From positions 310,001-374,000 of the forward strand of contig NZ_FXTN01000001.1 of NCBI RefSeq assembly GCF_900182595.1: a DNA stretch of 64,000 bases, written 5' to 3'. Positions 45,712-53,920 of this stretch are shown piece after piece. Numbering within the stretch: the first letter of the stretch is position 1; each line of letters begins with the position of its first letter. The notes beneath the pieces are model-generated. The model did no database searches. It was not told where the DNA came from and saw only the letters and a program-made list of their open reading frames with translations. A program made the position numbers and the translations under genes. This stretch comes from Pedobacter westerhofensis (GTDB lineage Bacteria > Bacteroidota > Bacteroidia > Sphingobacteriales > Sphingobacteriaceae).

Positions 45712-47127
45712 TTAAATCCGGTCCAGAATCAGCACCCAGTCATTCCCGTTCTTTTTATCCCCCGGAGGATTAAATTTTGCGGTACCACTATTTAAAATTT
45801 CTCCAAAGCCGGTTGTTTTGCCGGTACGCGGATTAAACCAGGAGGCTTTCACCTTTTCACCTGCAATGCTGCCCATGTTTAAAGAAAAATCCCTTCCTGT
45901 GTAGGTGTAAGCCATGATATAATCTTTTCCCCGTGTGGCCAATATTTTGTCATACTTCTCAGCGGGAGCCCCTTCATTCTCATTCAGCACAACAAGGCTT
46001 TGATCAGGTACACGGTCAAAAAACGAACGCGACAGCATGAGCTGCTTTAAGTAAACCATCTGCGAAGCACCGGGAGCATTGATTGCAGAAGTCCACAGTT
46101 CATCAGAACCATAGGCGCTTTCCTTGTCTTCTTTCCGGTGCATCTGCATCACAGAATTCTGTCCGTAGGTATAGCCGAAAGCACCTGCAAAGACTGACCA
46201 GTAGCCATATCGCCTTACATCGGCAGCTGTCCAGCGGGGCTGTTTGATATCGTGCAAGCCCTGCGGGATACCTTCGTAAGAGGGTTCTCCATCGATACTG
46301 GGCCTGGCAGGTTTCAGCAGGTAATCTGCTTCGATGTATTTCCAGTTGTCTTCTCCGTAATGCAGTTTTTCTTTCTTTGAGGTATCCTGCTCATAGCGCT
46401 GATGGCCGGATTGCACCATGTTGAAATCCAGCCATGGGGCCGAGTGAAACCAAAAGGAGGACTGGGACCTGCCCCGCGGGTGGAAGGTGATCAGATGGTT
46501 AGGGTCGTTAGCCCTCAGTGTCCGGCCGATGTTTTGCCATACTTTGATCGAATCGCTGCCCTTGATATCCCCGCCGTTCATCCAGATGATATTTGTTTTG
46601 CCACGGTACCGTTTTGCCAGGAATGCCGCATATGCTCCGGCCTGCTGCGGGCTTACCTTACCGCTCTTTACCGGAGATCCCCAGACAGGGACCAGCGCCA
46701 TGTAGATGCCTTTTTTCTCTGCAAGATCTACCATATAATCAAGATGGTCCCAGTAGTCATATTGGACAGAATCTGAATACAGGTTGCCTTTTGTGGTATC
46801 GGGTTTACTGACATCCCCCCCTTTGAGGGCCAGCCTGCCATAAATATTTTTTTCCGGGATCGTGTGCAGCACCATGACCTGGATCACATTGAATCCTTTC
46901 TTTCTGCGGTCTTCCAGATACTGATCTGCCTCTTTGCGGTCGAGCTTGTTCAGTAACAGCCAGCCCGTATCGCCCAGCCAGAAAAACGGCTTGCCGTCTG
47001 CAGTCATCAGGAACCTTTTGTTCTCTGACACCCGCAGTGCCTGCATCCCGGTTTTTTTCTTTTCAACTTTACAGGCGGTTAAGCATAAACCGAAAAATAC
47101 AACCAATAAAAACTTATTCATCATCAT
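45712..47127 (-). CDS. GH140-type (DUF4038) glycosidase, putative endo-apiosidase
   Basis: This 471-residue lipoprotein has lipobox-like CLTAC and MMMNKF at the start. A DUF4038 TIM barrel follows: FFWLGDTGWLLLNKL (about 48-62), WMNGGDIKGSD (candidate acid/base Asp187) and SIDGEPSYEGIPQG (candidate nucleophile Glu281). Asp187 is the same number I recall for Bacteroides BT1012, the founder of GH140, with Glu284 there. The C-terminal beta-sandwich has VKASWFNPRTGKT, as in Collagen_bind_2. GH140 cleaves the apiose link that attaches RG-II side chains to the backbone, so this gene is the strongest RG-II indicator in the locus. Confidence 0.88.
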   Translation of the reverse strand: MMMNKFLLVVFFGLCLTACKVEKKKTGMQALRVSENKRFLMTADGKPFFWLGDTGWLLLNKLDRKEADQYLEDRRKKGFNVIQVMVLHTIPEKNIYGRLALKGGDVSKPDTTKGNLYSDSVQYDYWDHLDYMVDLAEKKGIYMALVPVWGSPVKSGKVSPQQAGAYAAFLAKRYRGKTNIIWMNGGDIKGSDSIKVWQNIGRTLRANDPNHLITFHPRGRSQSSFWFHSAPWLDFNMVQSGHQRYEQDTSKKEKLHYGEDNWKYIEADYLLKPARPSIDGEPSYEGIPQGLHDIKQPRWTAADVRRYGYWSVFAGAFGYTYGQNSVMQMHRKEDKESAYGSDELWTSAINAPGASQMVYLKQLMLSRSFFDRVPDQSLVVLNENEGAPAEKYDKILATRGKDYIMAYTYTGRDFSLNMGSIAGEKVKASWFNPRTGKTTGFGEILNSGTAKFNPPGDKKNGNDWVLILDRI

Positions 47128-47131
47128 AAAC

Positions 47132-50100
47132 TTATTTCTTTGATATCCATATTACCTGTTCGAGATCCGACTGATTTTGATATTCGAATGTATTATTCCC
47201 ATTGAGCCGGCGTTCTTTTTTTTCGGTCAGTCCATTTACAGGATTGATCGTCCTGAGCCGGTAACTTCCTGCCGGAAGATCCAGTTTCAATGATTTTCCC
47301 GGGAAAAGATAGATCAGGAAAGAGTTGCCCTTGCCGGCCAGTACGTATTGGGCATTTGCAGTACTTTCTGCGGCTGGCACCATCGCAGCAACATCAGCGC
47401 CGAACTGTGGATGAGTAATTTTGGGAATGACCGCGAGCGATCCTCCGGCCATCAGCGCCGCCCATCCAAAATGATCAAAATTATCTCCGGAGTAACTCAC
47501 TGCTTTTTCGGGGAATTTCTGCCGGTATTCCAGAACAGCCCTGTATACCTGCTCAAAAGATGTTTTCTTAGGTTTGTACAACCTTGCCTGCTGCCTTGGC
47601 GCCAGGCTTTGTCCGCCGGGAGGAGCATAGGCCTTTCCGTCTGACTGGTAATGCCAGTAGCGGATGTCAATCATATCCACTACCGCAGCACGTTCCGGAT
47701 CTGCAAGAATCGCATCCTGCACATCTTTGGTGGTACACAGCGCAATCAATGCCTTTTTGCCGGTTTCCTTTTCCCAGGCCCTGATCGTATCGATCCAGAA
47801 CTGCACAAAGTGCAGCGGGCCGGTAAACTCTGCGCCGATAAACTGGATTACCCCGGAATTGTCTTTAAAGTTATCCAGGCACTGGCGGATATAAGCTTCG
47901 TGGATCTTGCGGCGCTGCGGGTTGCTGACATCATAAAACTGATCGGCCATAAAGATCCTTTTATCACCGGCGTAGGGAACAGGTTCCGGAAAACCGGTGT
48001 CATTCACATTGTTGGCCGACCGCCAGGGGAAATCGGCATAATGCGCACCGGCTTCGATGATATTGTGCTGAAAATAGTTCTGGTGCAGCAATAACAGTCC
48101 CTTCTGATCTGCCAGATCAGCAAACTGTTTTAACCTTGACCAGTACCATTTGTTATATTTTGTTAGATCATACTTGCTGAGCCCATCATAAGCTGTGCCC
48201 TGCCCGCTCCTGGCAAAAGGCAATTCATAAAATGGCGGCCATACATCACCATCAATCCTTCTGATCCGCTCATGGTCGTCGCGGCGGCGTTCATACCATA
48301 AAGCATAATTATGGTCGATGGCCACTACATGATCAGCTTTCATGCTGTCTGTTACCGCATTCAGATCGTCAGTTAGTCCGGTGCCGGTTTGCCCGGGCAC
48401 AAAACGGGTAATATGTGCTTTCATCCCGCTCAGTGCGTAGGGCCTGGCACTGCCTGTCCACCATTGTACATCCTGACGGCCGCCGCTTACTATCGCAGCA
48501 CCGCGGACCAGCCATCCATTCACGACGGTCATTTTTGGAGCTAACACTGTTGCGGAAATTTTATTGAGGCCGATCTGATCTATTGATTTTACACCTTTTG
48601 CTTCGGTGGGAATCACTGCCCTTGAGGCAGCCTGATCTATAAATTCTTCCAATGTCAGCGCCGGCCTGGCCGACAATTGCGTAAGCTGTGCCGCCGCTGC
48701 TACGGTTGGGCTGCTCGAAGCTTCAGTGGGTGTAGGCATCAGGTACACGGCAAGGGTCTTGCCCAGGCGGTCCTGCAGCTGTGCATAGTATAAACTTCTT
48801 GGTTTGATCTGTTCATTGGAGCTGTCCCAGTAACCGTCGCCTGCAAACTGTGCCCAGCTGCCAAAGGACCAGTTCTGTGCACCCGGCGGCTGATAGCAGT
48901 CTATCTTTGAGGCAGAGCATTGCCAGAAAACACTGTTTGCTGCAGCCCAGCCGGCACCCATGCCATCCTGTCCGCGGTTCATAAAGCTCAGTGCTGCCTG
49001 CCCGTCGATGTTCACGATATCAAACAATACACCCGAAGCCCAGCTGTCTGTAGCTCCGCTAAAACTGTATGGCATGTAGGCTTTACACTCTACAAAAGCG
49101 TTAGGGCCGGCGGCGCAAAAGCCGGTTGAAAAATCATGGTAGCCATAGGCAGAGTAGATCCGCTGGAATAAGGTCTGCTGACCGGTAGTGATAAATGTAT
49201 TTCTTCTTTGTCCGCCAATCTCAGAAACAGGGTCGAGCGACTTGCAATCCTCTACCGTAACCCTTCTGGCTGTCGCCAGCACTTCTACTGCAGAACCGGC
49301 AAAGTGTTTAAAGTTTACCTGTCTAACCCAGGCGTCTTTTACATTTTCTATCGTGATGGCCATCCAGCGATGGGCTTCGTCTTTGAGGTTTGCAGGGTCA
49401 AAAGCAGAAGCCAGTTCCAGGTTTTCTATACCTGTATCCGCAATCCTGCCCTCCCACTGGTAAGCCGACAAATATCCGCCGCCGTAATTGCTGTCTAAGG
49501 CAGTAGTTAAGGGTGCATCAAGTGTAATCAACGACCCTTTAATTTCTTTGATTGTCCTGTCCCAGAATACATCACGTGTCCCGGCTTTCCATCCCAGGGC
49601 ACTGATCCCTCCGCCAAAATTTGCAGTGCCTGTCTGGTTGATCCAGGCGGCAGTTGAGGGGCGGCGTACCGTGACCTGATCTCCTGCTTTAAAACCTGAG
49701 GGATTCAGCACTTTGAAGCTCATCGCATTTACGCCGACATAGGCTTCATCGATTTTCTGCTCTTTGCCCTGTATCTTGTTATTTTTTCCCGCAATAGTGA
49801 TCAGTGTTTCGCGGCCTGTACCTGTACCCAGCAAGACGGTGCTGCCGGTTCCTGATCCCCGCAAAATCACACCCGAGGTATGGATGTGCAGTGTTCCGCT
49901 GATTTCATATAAACCTTTCTGCAGCAGTACCGCACCGCGCAGGCCATCTTTTCCGGGGGCAAGGGAAGATACATAGTCCAGTGCAGACTGCACTGCATTT
50001 GTAGCATCGCCTTTTCTTAGGGGCACTACCACTTTGATCTGCGCATCCGGAATAGAAGACGCTCCGGCTTTATACCCGCAAAATGAAAAATCCGGTATCC

Positions 50101-50251
50101 TGTTGCCAAGGGCATCTGGCGTGTAAACCAGCCTGCCATCCTTGTCCTGGTAAACCGGGGCTTTGGGAATTGCTTTCTTTTGCGCGGAAGCAGTAAGCAG
50201 GGCAAAAAAGGTCAGGATAAAACAACTGAAATTGTAGATGTATTTTAACAA
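47132..50251 (-). CDS. Bimodular beta-helix plus TIM-barrel protein of unknown activity (DUF4955/DUF6298-like)
   Basis: This 1039-residue protein has signal MLKYIYNFSCFILTFFALLTASAQ. Residues about 85-510 are a right-handed beta-helix of pectate-lyase-superfamily type (LLQKGLYEISGTLHIHTSGV, LRGSGTGSTVLLG, VLATARRVTVEDCKSL). Residues about 560-930 look like a TIM barrel: HVVAIDHNYALWYERRRDDH, LLLLHQNYFQHNIIEAG, and VIQFIGAEFTGPLHF with candidate Glu808. The end is a beta-sandwich (SFLIYLFPGKSLKLDLPAG). I recognise neither half as a characterised family. It lies 4 nt before GH140 and after a 151-nt gap with a hairpin. Confidence 0.75.
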   Translation of the reverse strand: MLKYIYNFSCFILTFFALLTASAQKKAIPKAPVYQDKDGRLVYTPDALGNRIPDFSFCGYKAGASSIPDAQIKVVVPLRKGDATNAVQSALDYVSSLAPGKDGLRGAVLLQKGLYEISGTLHIHTSGVILRGSGTGSTVLLGTGTGRETLITIAGKNNKIQGKEQKIDEAYVGVNAMSFKVLNPSGFKAGDQVTVRRPSTAAWINQTGTANFGGGISALGWKAGTRDVFWDRTIKEIKGSLITLDAPLTTALDSNYGGGYLSAYQWEGRIADTGIENLELASAFDPANLKDEAHRWMAITIENVKDAWVRQVNFKHFAGSAVEVLATARRVTVEDCKSLDPVSEIGGQRRNTFITTGQQTLFQRIYSAYGYHDFSTGFCAAGPNAFVECKAYMPYSFSGATDSWASGVLFDIVNIDGQAALSFMNRGQDGMGAGWAAANSVFWQCSASKIDCYQPPGAQNWSFGSWAQFAGDGYWDSSNEQIKPRSLYYAQLQDRLGKTLAVYLMPTPTEASSSPTVAAAAQLTQLSARPALTLEEFIDQAASRAVIPTEAKGVKSIDQIGLNKISATVLAPKMTVVNGWLVRGAAIVSGGRQDVQWWTGSARPYALSGMKAHITRFVPGQTGTGLTDDLNAVTDSMKADHVVAIDHNYALWYERRRDDHERIRRIDGDVWPPFYELPFARSGQGTAYDGLSKYDLTKYNKWYWSRLKQFADLADQKGLLLLHQNYFQHNIIEAGAHYADFPWRSANNVNDTGFPEPVPYAGDKRIFMADQFYDVSNPQRRKIHEAYIRQCLDNFKDNSGVIQFIGAEFTGPLHFVQFWIDTIRAWEKETGKKALIALCTTKDVQDAILADPERAAVVDMIDIRYWHYQSDGKAYAPPGGQSLAPRQQARLYKPKKTSFEQVYRAVLEYRQKFPEKAVSYSGDNFDHFGWAALMAGGSLAVIPKITHPQFGADVAAMVPAAESTANAQYVLAGKGNSFLIYLFPGKSLKLDLPAGSYRLRTINPVNGLTEKKERRLNGNNTFEYQNQSDLEQVIWISKK

Positions 50252-50347
50252 ATCGTTCGGTTCTAAATTTATACTGGTTAACTGATACTAAAATAACTGT
50301 TTTAATCAGCAATACTGGTACTTGTCATTTATGTTACAATCAATAAA

Positions 50348-50376
50348 GGGGACACCGTGTCCAAGCGGCGCCCCCC
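50348..50376 (-). terminator. Hairpin between the SusCD-PL1 genes and the downstream enzyme genes
   Basis: On the minus strand a GGGG...CCCC stem with an inner GCCG/CGGT pairing and one internal loop is followed by TTTATTG, 26 nt after the lyase stop. It also contains the small palindrome GGACAC-C-GTGTCC. It could be a partial terminator or an mRNA 3'-end stabiliser that lets SusC, SusD and lyase be made in excess over the later genes. Confidence 0.5.
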
Positions 50377-50402
50377 ATTCACACTGTAACCAAATAATAT
50401 CT

Positions 50403-52052
50403 TTATGGCTTTACAATCTTCAGTGGCACAACGCTGTTGAGGTAGACCTCTATGTTTGCATAACCTGATTTTGTAATCGCCGATGCATCAGCGGCATTTT
50501 TCGGGTTTAAGCCATTTTTAATTTCATAGGCATCAGGCATACCGTCTTTATCGGTATCCTTATAAGGCGTGCCCTTGTATGCGGGATAACCGCCAACCTG
50601 GCTGATATCTGTAATGATGCCCATTGTATAGGAATCTACCGGCATACGGCGGTGCTTGAAATTGGTCTCAGGCAGTTTTACGCCATCTTTTGCATTGATC
50701 TTCCCGGTTTTCACCTGCTCAATCACCCGTGTATCTACCGGATCCCTCAGCGGCAGCGTTGCCCCGGCATTGGCCAGCACATAGGTACGCGCTTCCATAG
50801 TCGGTATAATCGTTACTGCAGGCATAGGCAAGCGGTCTTTTACGCGCATGGCGGCAAAATACTTTTCAGCCTCAGCTTCTTCGAATACCTTGCCGTCTTT
50901 TCCTTCAATCTGTATTCCGCCGTCCCAGTTATTTTTTGTTACCTTTTCATTGCCTTCAACAATATTGCCTTCAACATGGGCACGTCCGAAAACTACATAT
51001 TTCAGTTTGCTGCGGCCAGACTCAGGTTTCAGGATACGGTACCTGATCGGCTCATCTTTGGGGGTAATTGGCCCGGGCTGGTAATAATTGTTGATGATGT
51101 TGTATAATGCTGTATAATCCCCGCCGTCAGTTGAGCGGTTGTACCAGTTGAACACCACGTTGTTTGCGAAATTGAAGATACCGTTCCATCCGATAGAAGG
51201 GTTCCTGCCGGCATTATCTGCCCAGAGGTTACGCATAAAAGTACAGTTCTCACCGCCCAGCGTACTGCCAAAGGCATGGTTCCAGGTATCCAGTGCTTCA
51301 GAGAAGATAGAGTTCTGTATGGTGATATTTACCGTTCCCAGTTTCTGTTCTGCTTTACCGGTACTGTCATTGAACATATGCCTGTACATCGACATGTTCT
51401 CGTCCAGTCCCCAGCTTGCAGAAACATGGTCGATCATAATATTTCCCACCGGGTTGCCGCCAATGGCATCGTCCCTGCGGCCCACATTGGTTTCGCCCCT
51501 GCGGAAACGCATAAAGCGCACAATCACATCATGGGTATTGATCCAGACGCTCTCACCGGCTACACAGACCCCATCGCCCGGAGCGGTCTGCCCGGCAATA
51601 GTGATATAGGGTGCCCTGATGATCAGAGGACTGTTAATTTTGATGATCCCTGATACATTGAAGACCACGATCCTGGCGCCGCCCTGTTCACAGGCTTCCC
51701 GCAATGTTCCGGGGCCACTGTCTGCCAGCGAGCTTACCACGATCACCCTGCCGCCCCTGCCGCCAAAAGAATGTGCACCGCCACCTTCAGCGCCGGGAAA
51801 AGCCAGCAATGGTGATTGCGGAAGATCCGTGGGGCGTGCTGCCCAGGGGATATAAGGCTTACCTTCCTTAGATTCTTTTTCGATTTCAGGAACAGCTTTC
51901 AGCCATGCAATATCAGATAACCTGAGGGTTTCTTTCATCAATGCATTGCTTTGTTCCTGGATATCTTTCGGGATATCCGGATACTGTGCGTAGGTACTGT
52001 TTGAGAACGTCAGTAGAGCGGCTGCGAATAAAAATGGCAAGGTTCGTTTCAT
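50403..52052 (-). CDS. PL1-family pectate lyase-like protein
   Basis: This 549-residue protein has signal MKRTLPFLFAAALLTFSNSTYA. The lyase domain starts at FPGAEGGGAHSFGGRGG (about 84-100) and runs as a right-handed beta-helix with IKINSPLIIRAPYITIAGQT, VGNIMIDHVSASWGLDEN and LWADNAGRNPSIG. This is the secreted Bacteroidota PL1 type (PL1_2-like). It would cleave alpha-1,4-galacturonan by beta-elimination. A Ca-binding repeat DTDKDGMPDAYEIKNGLNP lies near the C-terminus (about 495-515). It follows SusD by 37 nt, so it is the first enzyme of the block and probably acts at the surface to feed SusC/SusD. Confidence 0.88.
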   Translation of the reverse strand: MKRTLPFLFAAALLTFSNSTYAQYPDIPKDIQEQSNALMKETLRLSDIAWLKAVPEIEKESKEGKPYIPWAARPTDLPQSPLLAFPGAEGGGAHSFGGRGGRVIVVSSLADSGPGTLREACEQGGARIVVFNVSGIIKINSPLIIRAPYITIAGQTAPGDGVCVAGESVWINTHDVIVRFMRFRRGETNVGRRDDAIGGNPVGNIMIDHVSASWGLDENMSMYRHMFNDSTGKAEQKLGTVNITIQNSIFSEALDTWNHAFGSTLGGENCTFMRNLWADNAGRNPSIGWNGIFNFANNVVFNWYNRSTDGGDYTALYNIINNYYQPGPITPKDEPIRYRILKPESGRSKLKYVVFGRAHVEGNIVEGNEKVTKNNWDGGIQIEGKDGKVFEEAEAEKYFAAMRVKDRLPMPAVTIIPTMEARTYVLANAGATLPLRDPVDTRVIEQVKTGKINAKDGVKLPETNFKHRRMPVDSYTMGIITDISQVGGYPAYKGTPYKDTDKDGMPDAYEIKNGLNPKNAADASAITKSGYANIEVYLNSVVPLKIVKP

Positions 52053-52089
52053 GTTTGTATATTTTACTGTGGATGATCGGGGAGGCGCC

Positions 52090-53919
52090 TTACTTTAATG
52101 GATCAAATGGTCCGCCCCAGGTATTATTTTGTGTAATTTTAGGATTGTTGGCAATGCTGGAGTTTGGTATACCAAAGAAATAGTATGCCGGTTTCCAGTT
52201 AGGGCTGTAGCGTGTATCCAGGTCTTTGAATTCTACGGTAAAGTAGTTGGCATAGGCCACATCAAGGTTTACCTTATCACGGTAATTAGCGTTATTGGGA
52301 TCAGCAAACTGAGTTGCCGTAGGTATTCCTGCGCCCACTTTAAGGTTGATGATTACGCCCCTCCTCTTGATACCGTTAATGGTACTTTCAAATTTCTTCC
52401 AGCGCCTGAGGTCCCAGAAACGTTTGCCTTCAAAGGCAAATTCAATCTGTCTTTCATAGAGGAATGCAGTAAAAAGATCTGCCCTGCTCATACCGGCGGT
52501 TAGTCCGTACAGACCATTGCTCCCCGCTTCGATACCTGCTCTTTTTCTGACAGCAATAATACTGGCATAACCTTCGTCTGCAGTACCTGTTCTGTTAATG
52601 CCCACGGCACTTTCTCCGAGATTGAGCAGTACCTCTGCGTAACGGATCTCCATCCAGTCGGTGCCCGAAAACTGCACATCGCTGGTAAGTACAGTTGGAT
52701 TAACCGCCTTGCGGGTATAGAAACCTGTATTCGAAGCTTTTACTTCTGTGGTTTTACCTCCGGCAAAGTAAGTCCACAGGCGGTAGGTAGTATTGTTGTT
52801 GATAGGATACAGAGAACCGTTATAGCCGATTGTCTGGTCGAACCTCGGGTCCCTGTTTTTATAAAATGTCTGGTCAGCATAAGTGTACACCGTTGAGGTA
52901 CCAGGTCTTTTACCGTCTTTCATTGGGTATGATTTTACCAGATCCCATGAAGGTTGATTGGATCCTCCGGCGGTACCTGTGTAAGATGGCCTGGTGGCGT
53001 TATCATAACCGTTATTCTTTTTGGTCTGATCACCTGTTGCCGTATTAAAGCCCGTGATCATCACGGCTTCGGGATTGTTCACTTCCGTAAACCACATATC
53101 TCCGTATGAAGCATTGAGTCCAAAGCCTGCAGCGGTTAAAAGATCGCGGGCCTGTACGTTGGCATTGTACGCAGCCTGCCAGCGGTCCTGAAGATCGTCA
53201 GGATTAAACTGCGGACTTGCATAGGTCAGCAGTACCCTTCCTTTGAGCGCAGCAGCAGCCCCGCGGGTAATCCTGCCCCAGTCGGCAGAGCCCGGCCATC
53301 TGCCCGGAAGATATTTGATCGCCGTATCCAGGTCGCTCGTGATCTGTTTGATACACTCCGAAGTCGTATTTCTTGGCAGCAGGGCCAGATCTTTAGCCTC
53401 CTGTCCAACACCATCAAGCGGAGTAAGCACCAGGGGAACGCCCCCGTAGGTACGCACCAGCTCAAAATACCTCCATGCCCTGAAGAAATATACCTGCGCT
53501 TTCAACCTGTTTTTGGTAGCCAGTGGCAGGGTTCCGCCATCTACATCGGTCATCATCATATTGATGGTGCGGATCTTGCCATAGTTGTTGGTGGCGTTCA
53601 GTGTAGTTCCAAAATCAGTAACATCACTTTCTGTCAGCGTTCCTTCAAGGAATTTACTCTCCCCATAGGATTCATCTGTGAGCGTGCCCCCGGCCGTTAC
53701 GGCAGTGAGTGTATTTACCCCCGAGTTGCCGCCCCAGCTGGGCAGGTTCTGGTCATAGATATAACCTACATTGAGGTTCACCAGAGTAGAGTCATTGTAC
53801 ACCAGATCGGTAGGGATACTGCCAAGATCACCTTTGTCCAGTACTTTTTTACAGCTTGCCAGCGCAGCGATGCTGCATAAGGCGATGAGTAAGTTTATGT
53901 TCAGTTTCATCTTTTTCAT
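52090..53919 (-). CDS. SusD/RagB-family glycan-binding outer-membrane lipoprotein
   Basis: The start is at 53919 (609 residues, MKKMKLNINLLIALCSIAALASC), giving lipobox ALASC; the longer frame uses TTG and overlaps SusC. Tetratricopeptide-like helices and motifs of RagB/SusD are present: AQVYFFRAWRYFELVRTYGGVPL (split as FFRAWRYFELVRTYGGVPL), ALKGRVLLTYASP, WMEIRYAEVLLNLGESAVG and IEFAFEGKRFWDLRRWKKF. It caps the SusC channel and binds the target oligosaccharide at the cell surface. The gene begins 1 nt after the SusC stop. It is the only SusD in the window and so must serve all the enzymes of the locus. Confidence 0.96.
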   Translation of the reverse strand: MKKMKLNINLLIALCSIAALASCKKVLDKGDLGSIPTDLVYNDSTLVNLNVGYIYDQNLPSWGGNSGVNTLTAVTAGGTLTDESYGESKFLEGTLTESDVTDFGTTLNATNNYGKIRTINMMMTDVDGGTLPLATKNRLKAQVYFFRAWRYFELVRTYGGVPLVLTPLDGVGQEAKDLALLPRNTTSECIKQITSDLDTAIKYLPGRWPGSADWGRITRGAAAALKGRVLLTYASPQFNPDDLQDRWQAAYNANVQARDLLTAAGFGLNASYGDMWFTEVNNPEAVMITGFNTATGDQTKKNNGYDNATRPSYTGTAGGSNQPSWDLVKSYPMKDGKRPGTSTVYTYADQTFYKNRDPRFDQTIGYNGSLYPINNNTTYRLWTYFAGGKTTEVKASNTGFYTRKAVNPTVLTSDVQFSGTDWMEIRYAEVLLNLGESAVGINRTGTADEGYASIIAVRKRAGIEAGSNGLYGLTAGMSRADLFTAFLYERQIEFAFEGKRFWDLRRWKKFESTINGIKRRGVIINLKVGAGIPTATQFADPNNANYRDKVNLDVAYANYFTVEFKDLDTRYSPNWKPAYYFFGIPNSSIANNPKITQNNTWGGPFDPLK

Positions 53920-53920
53920 G

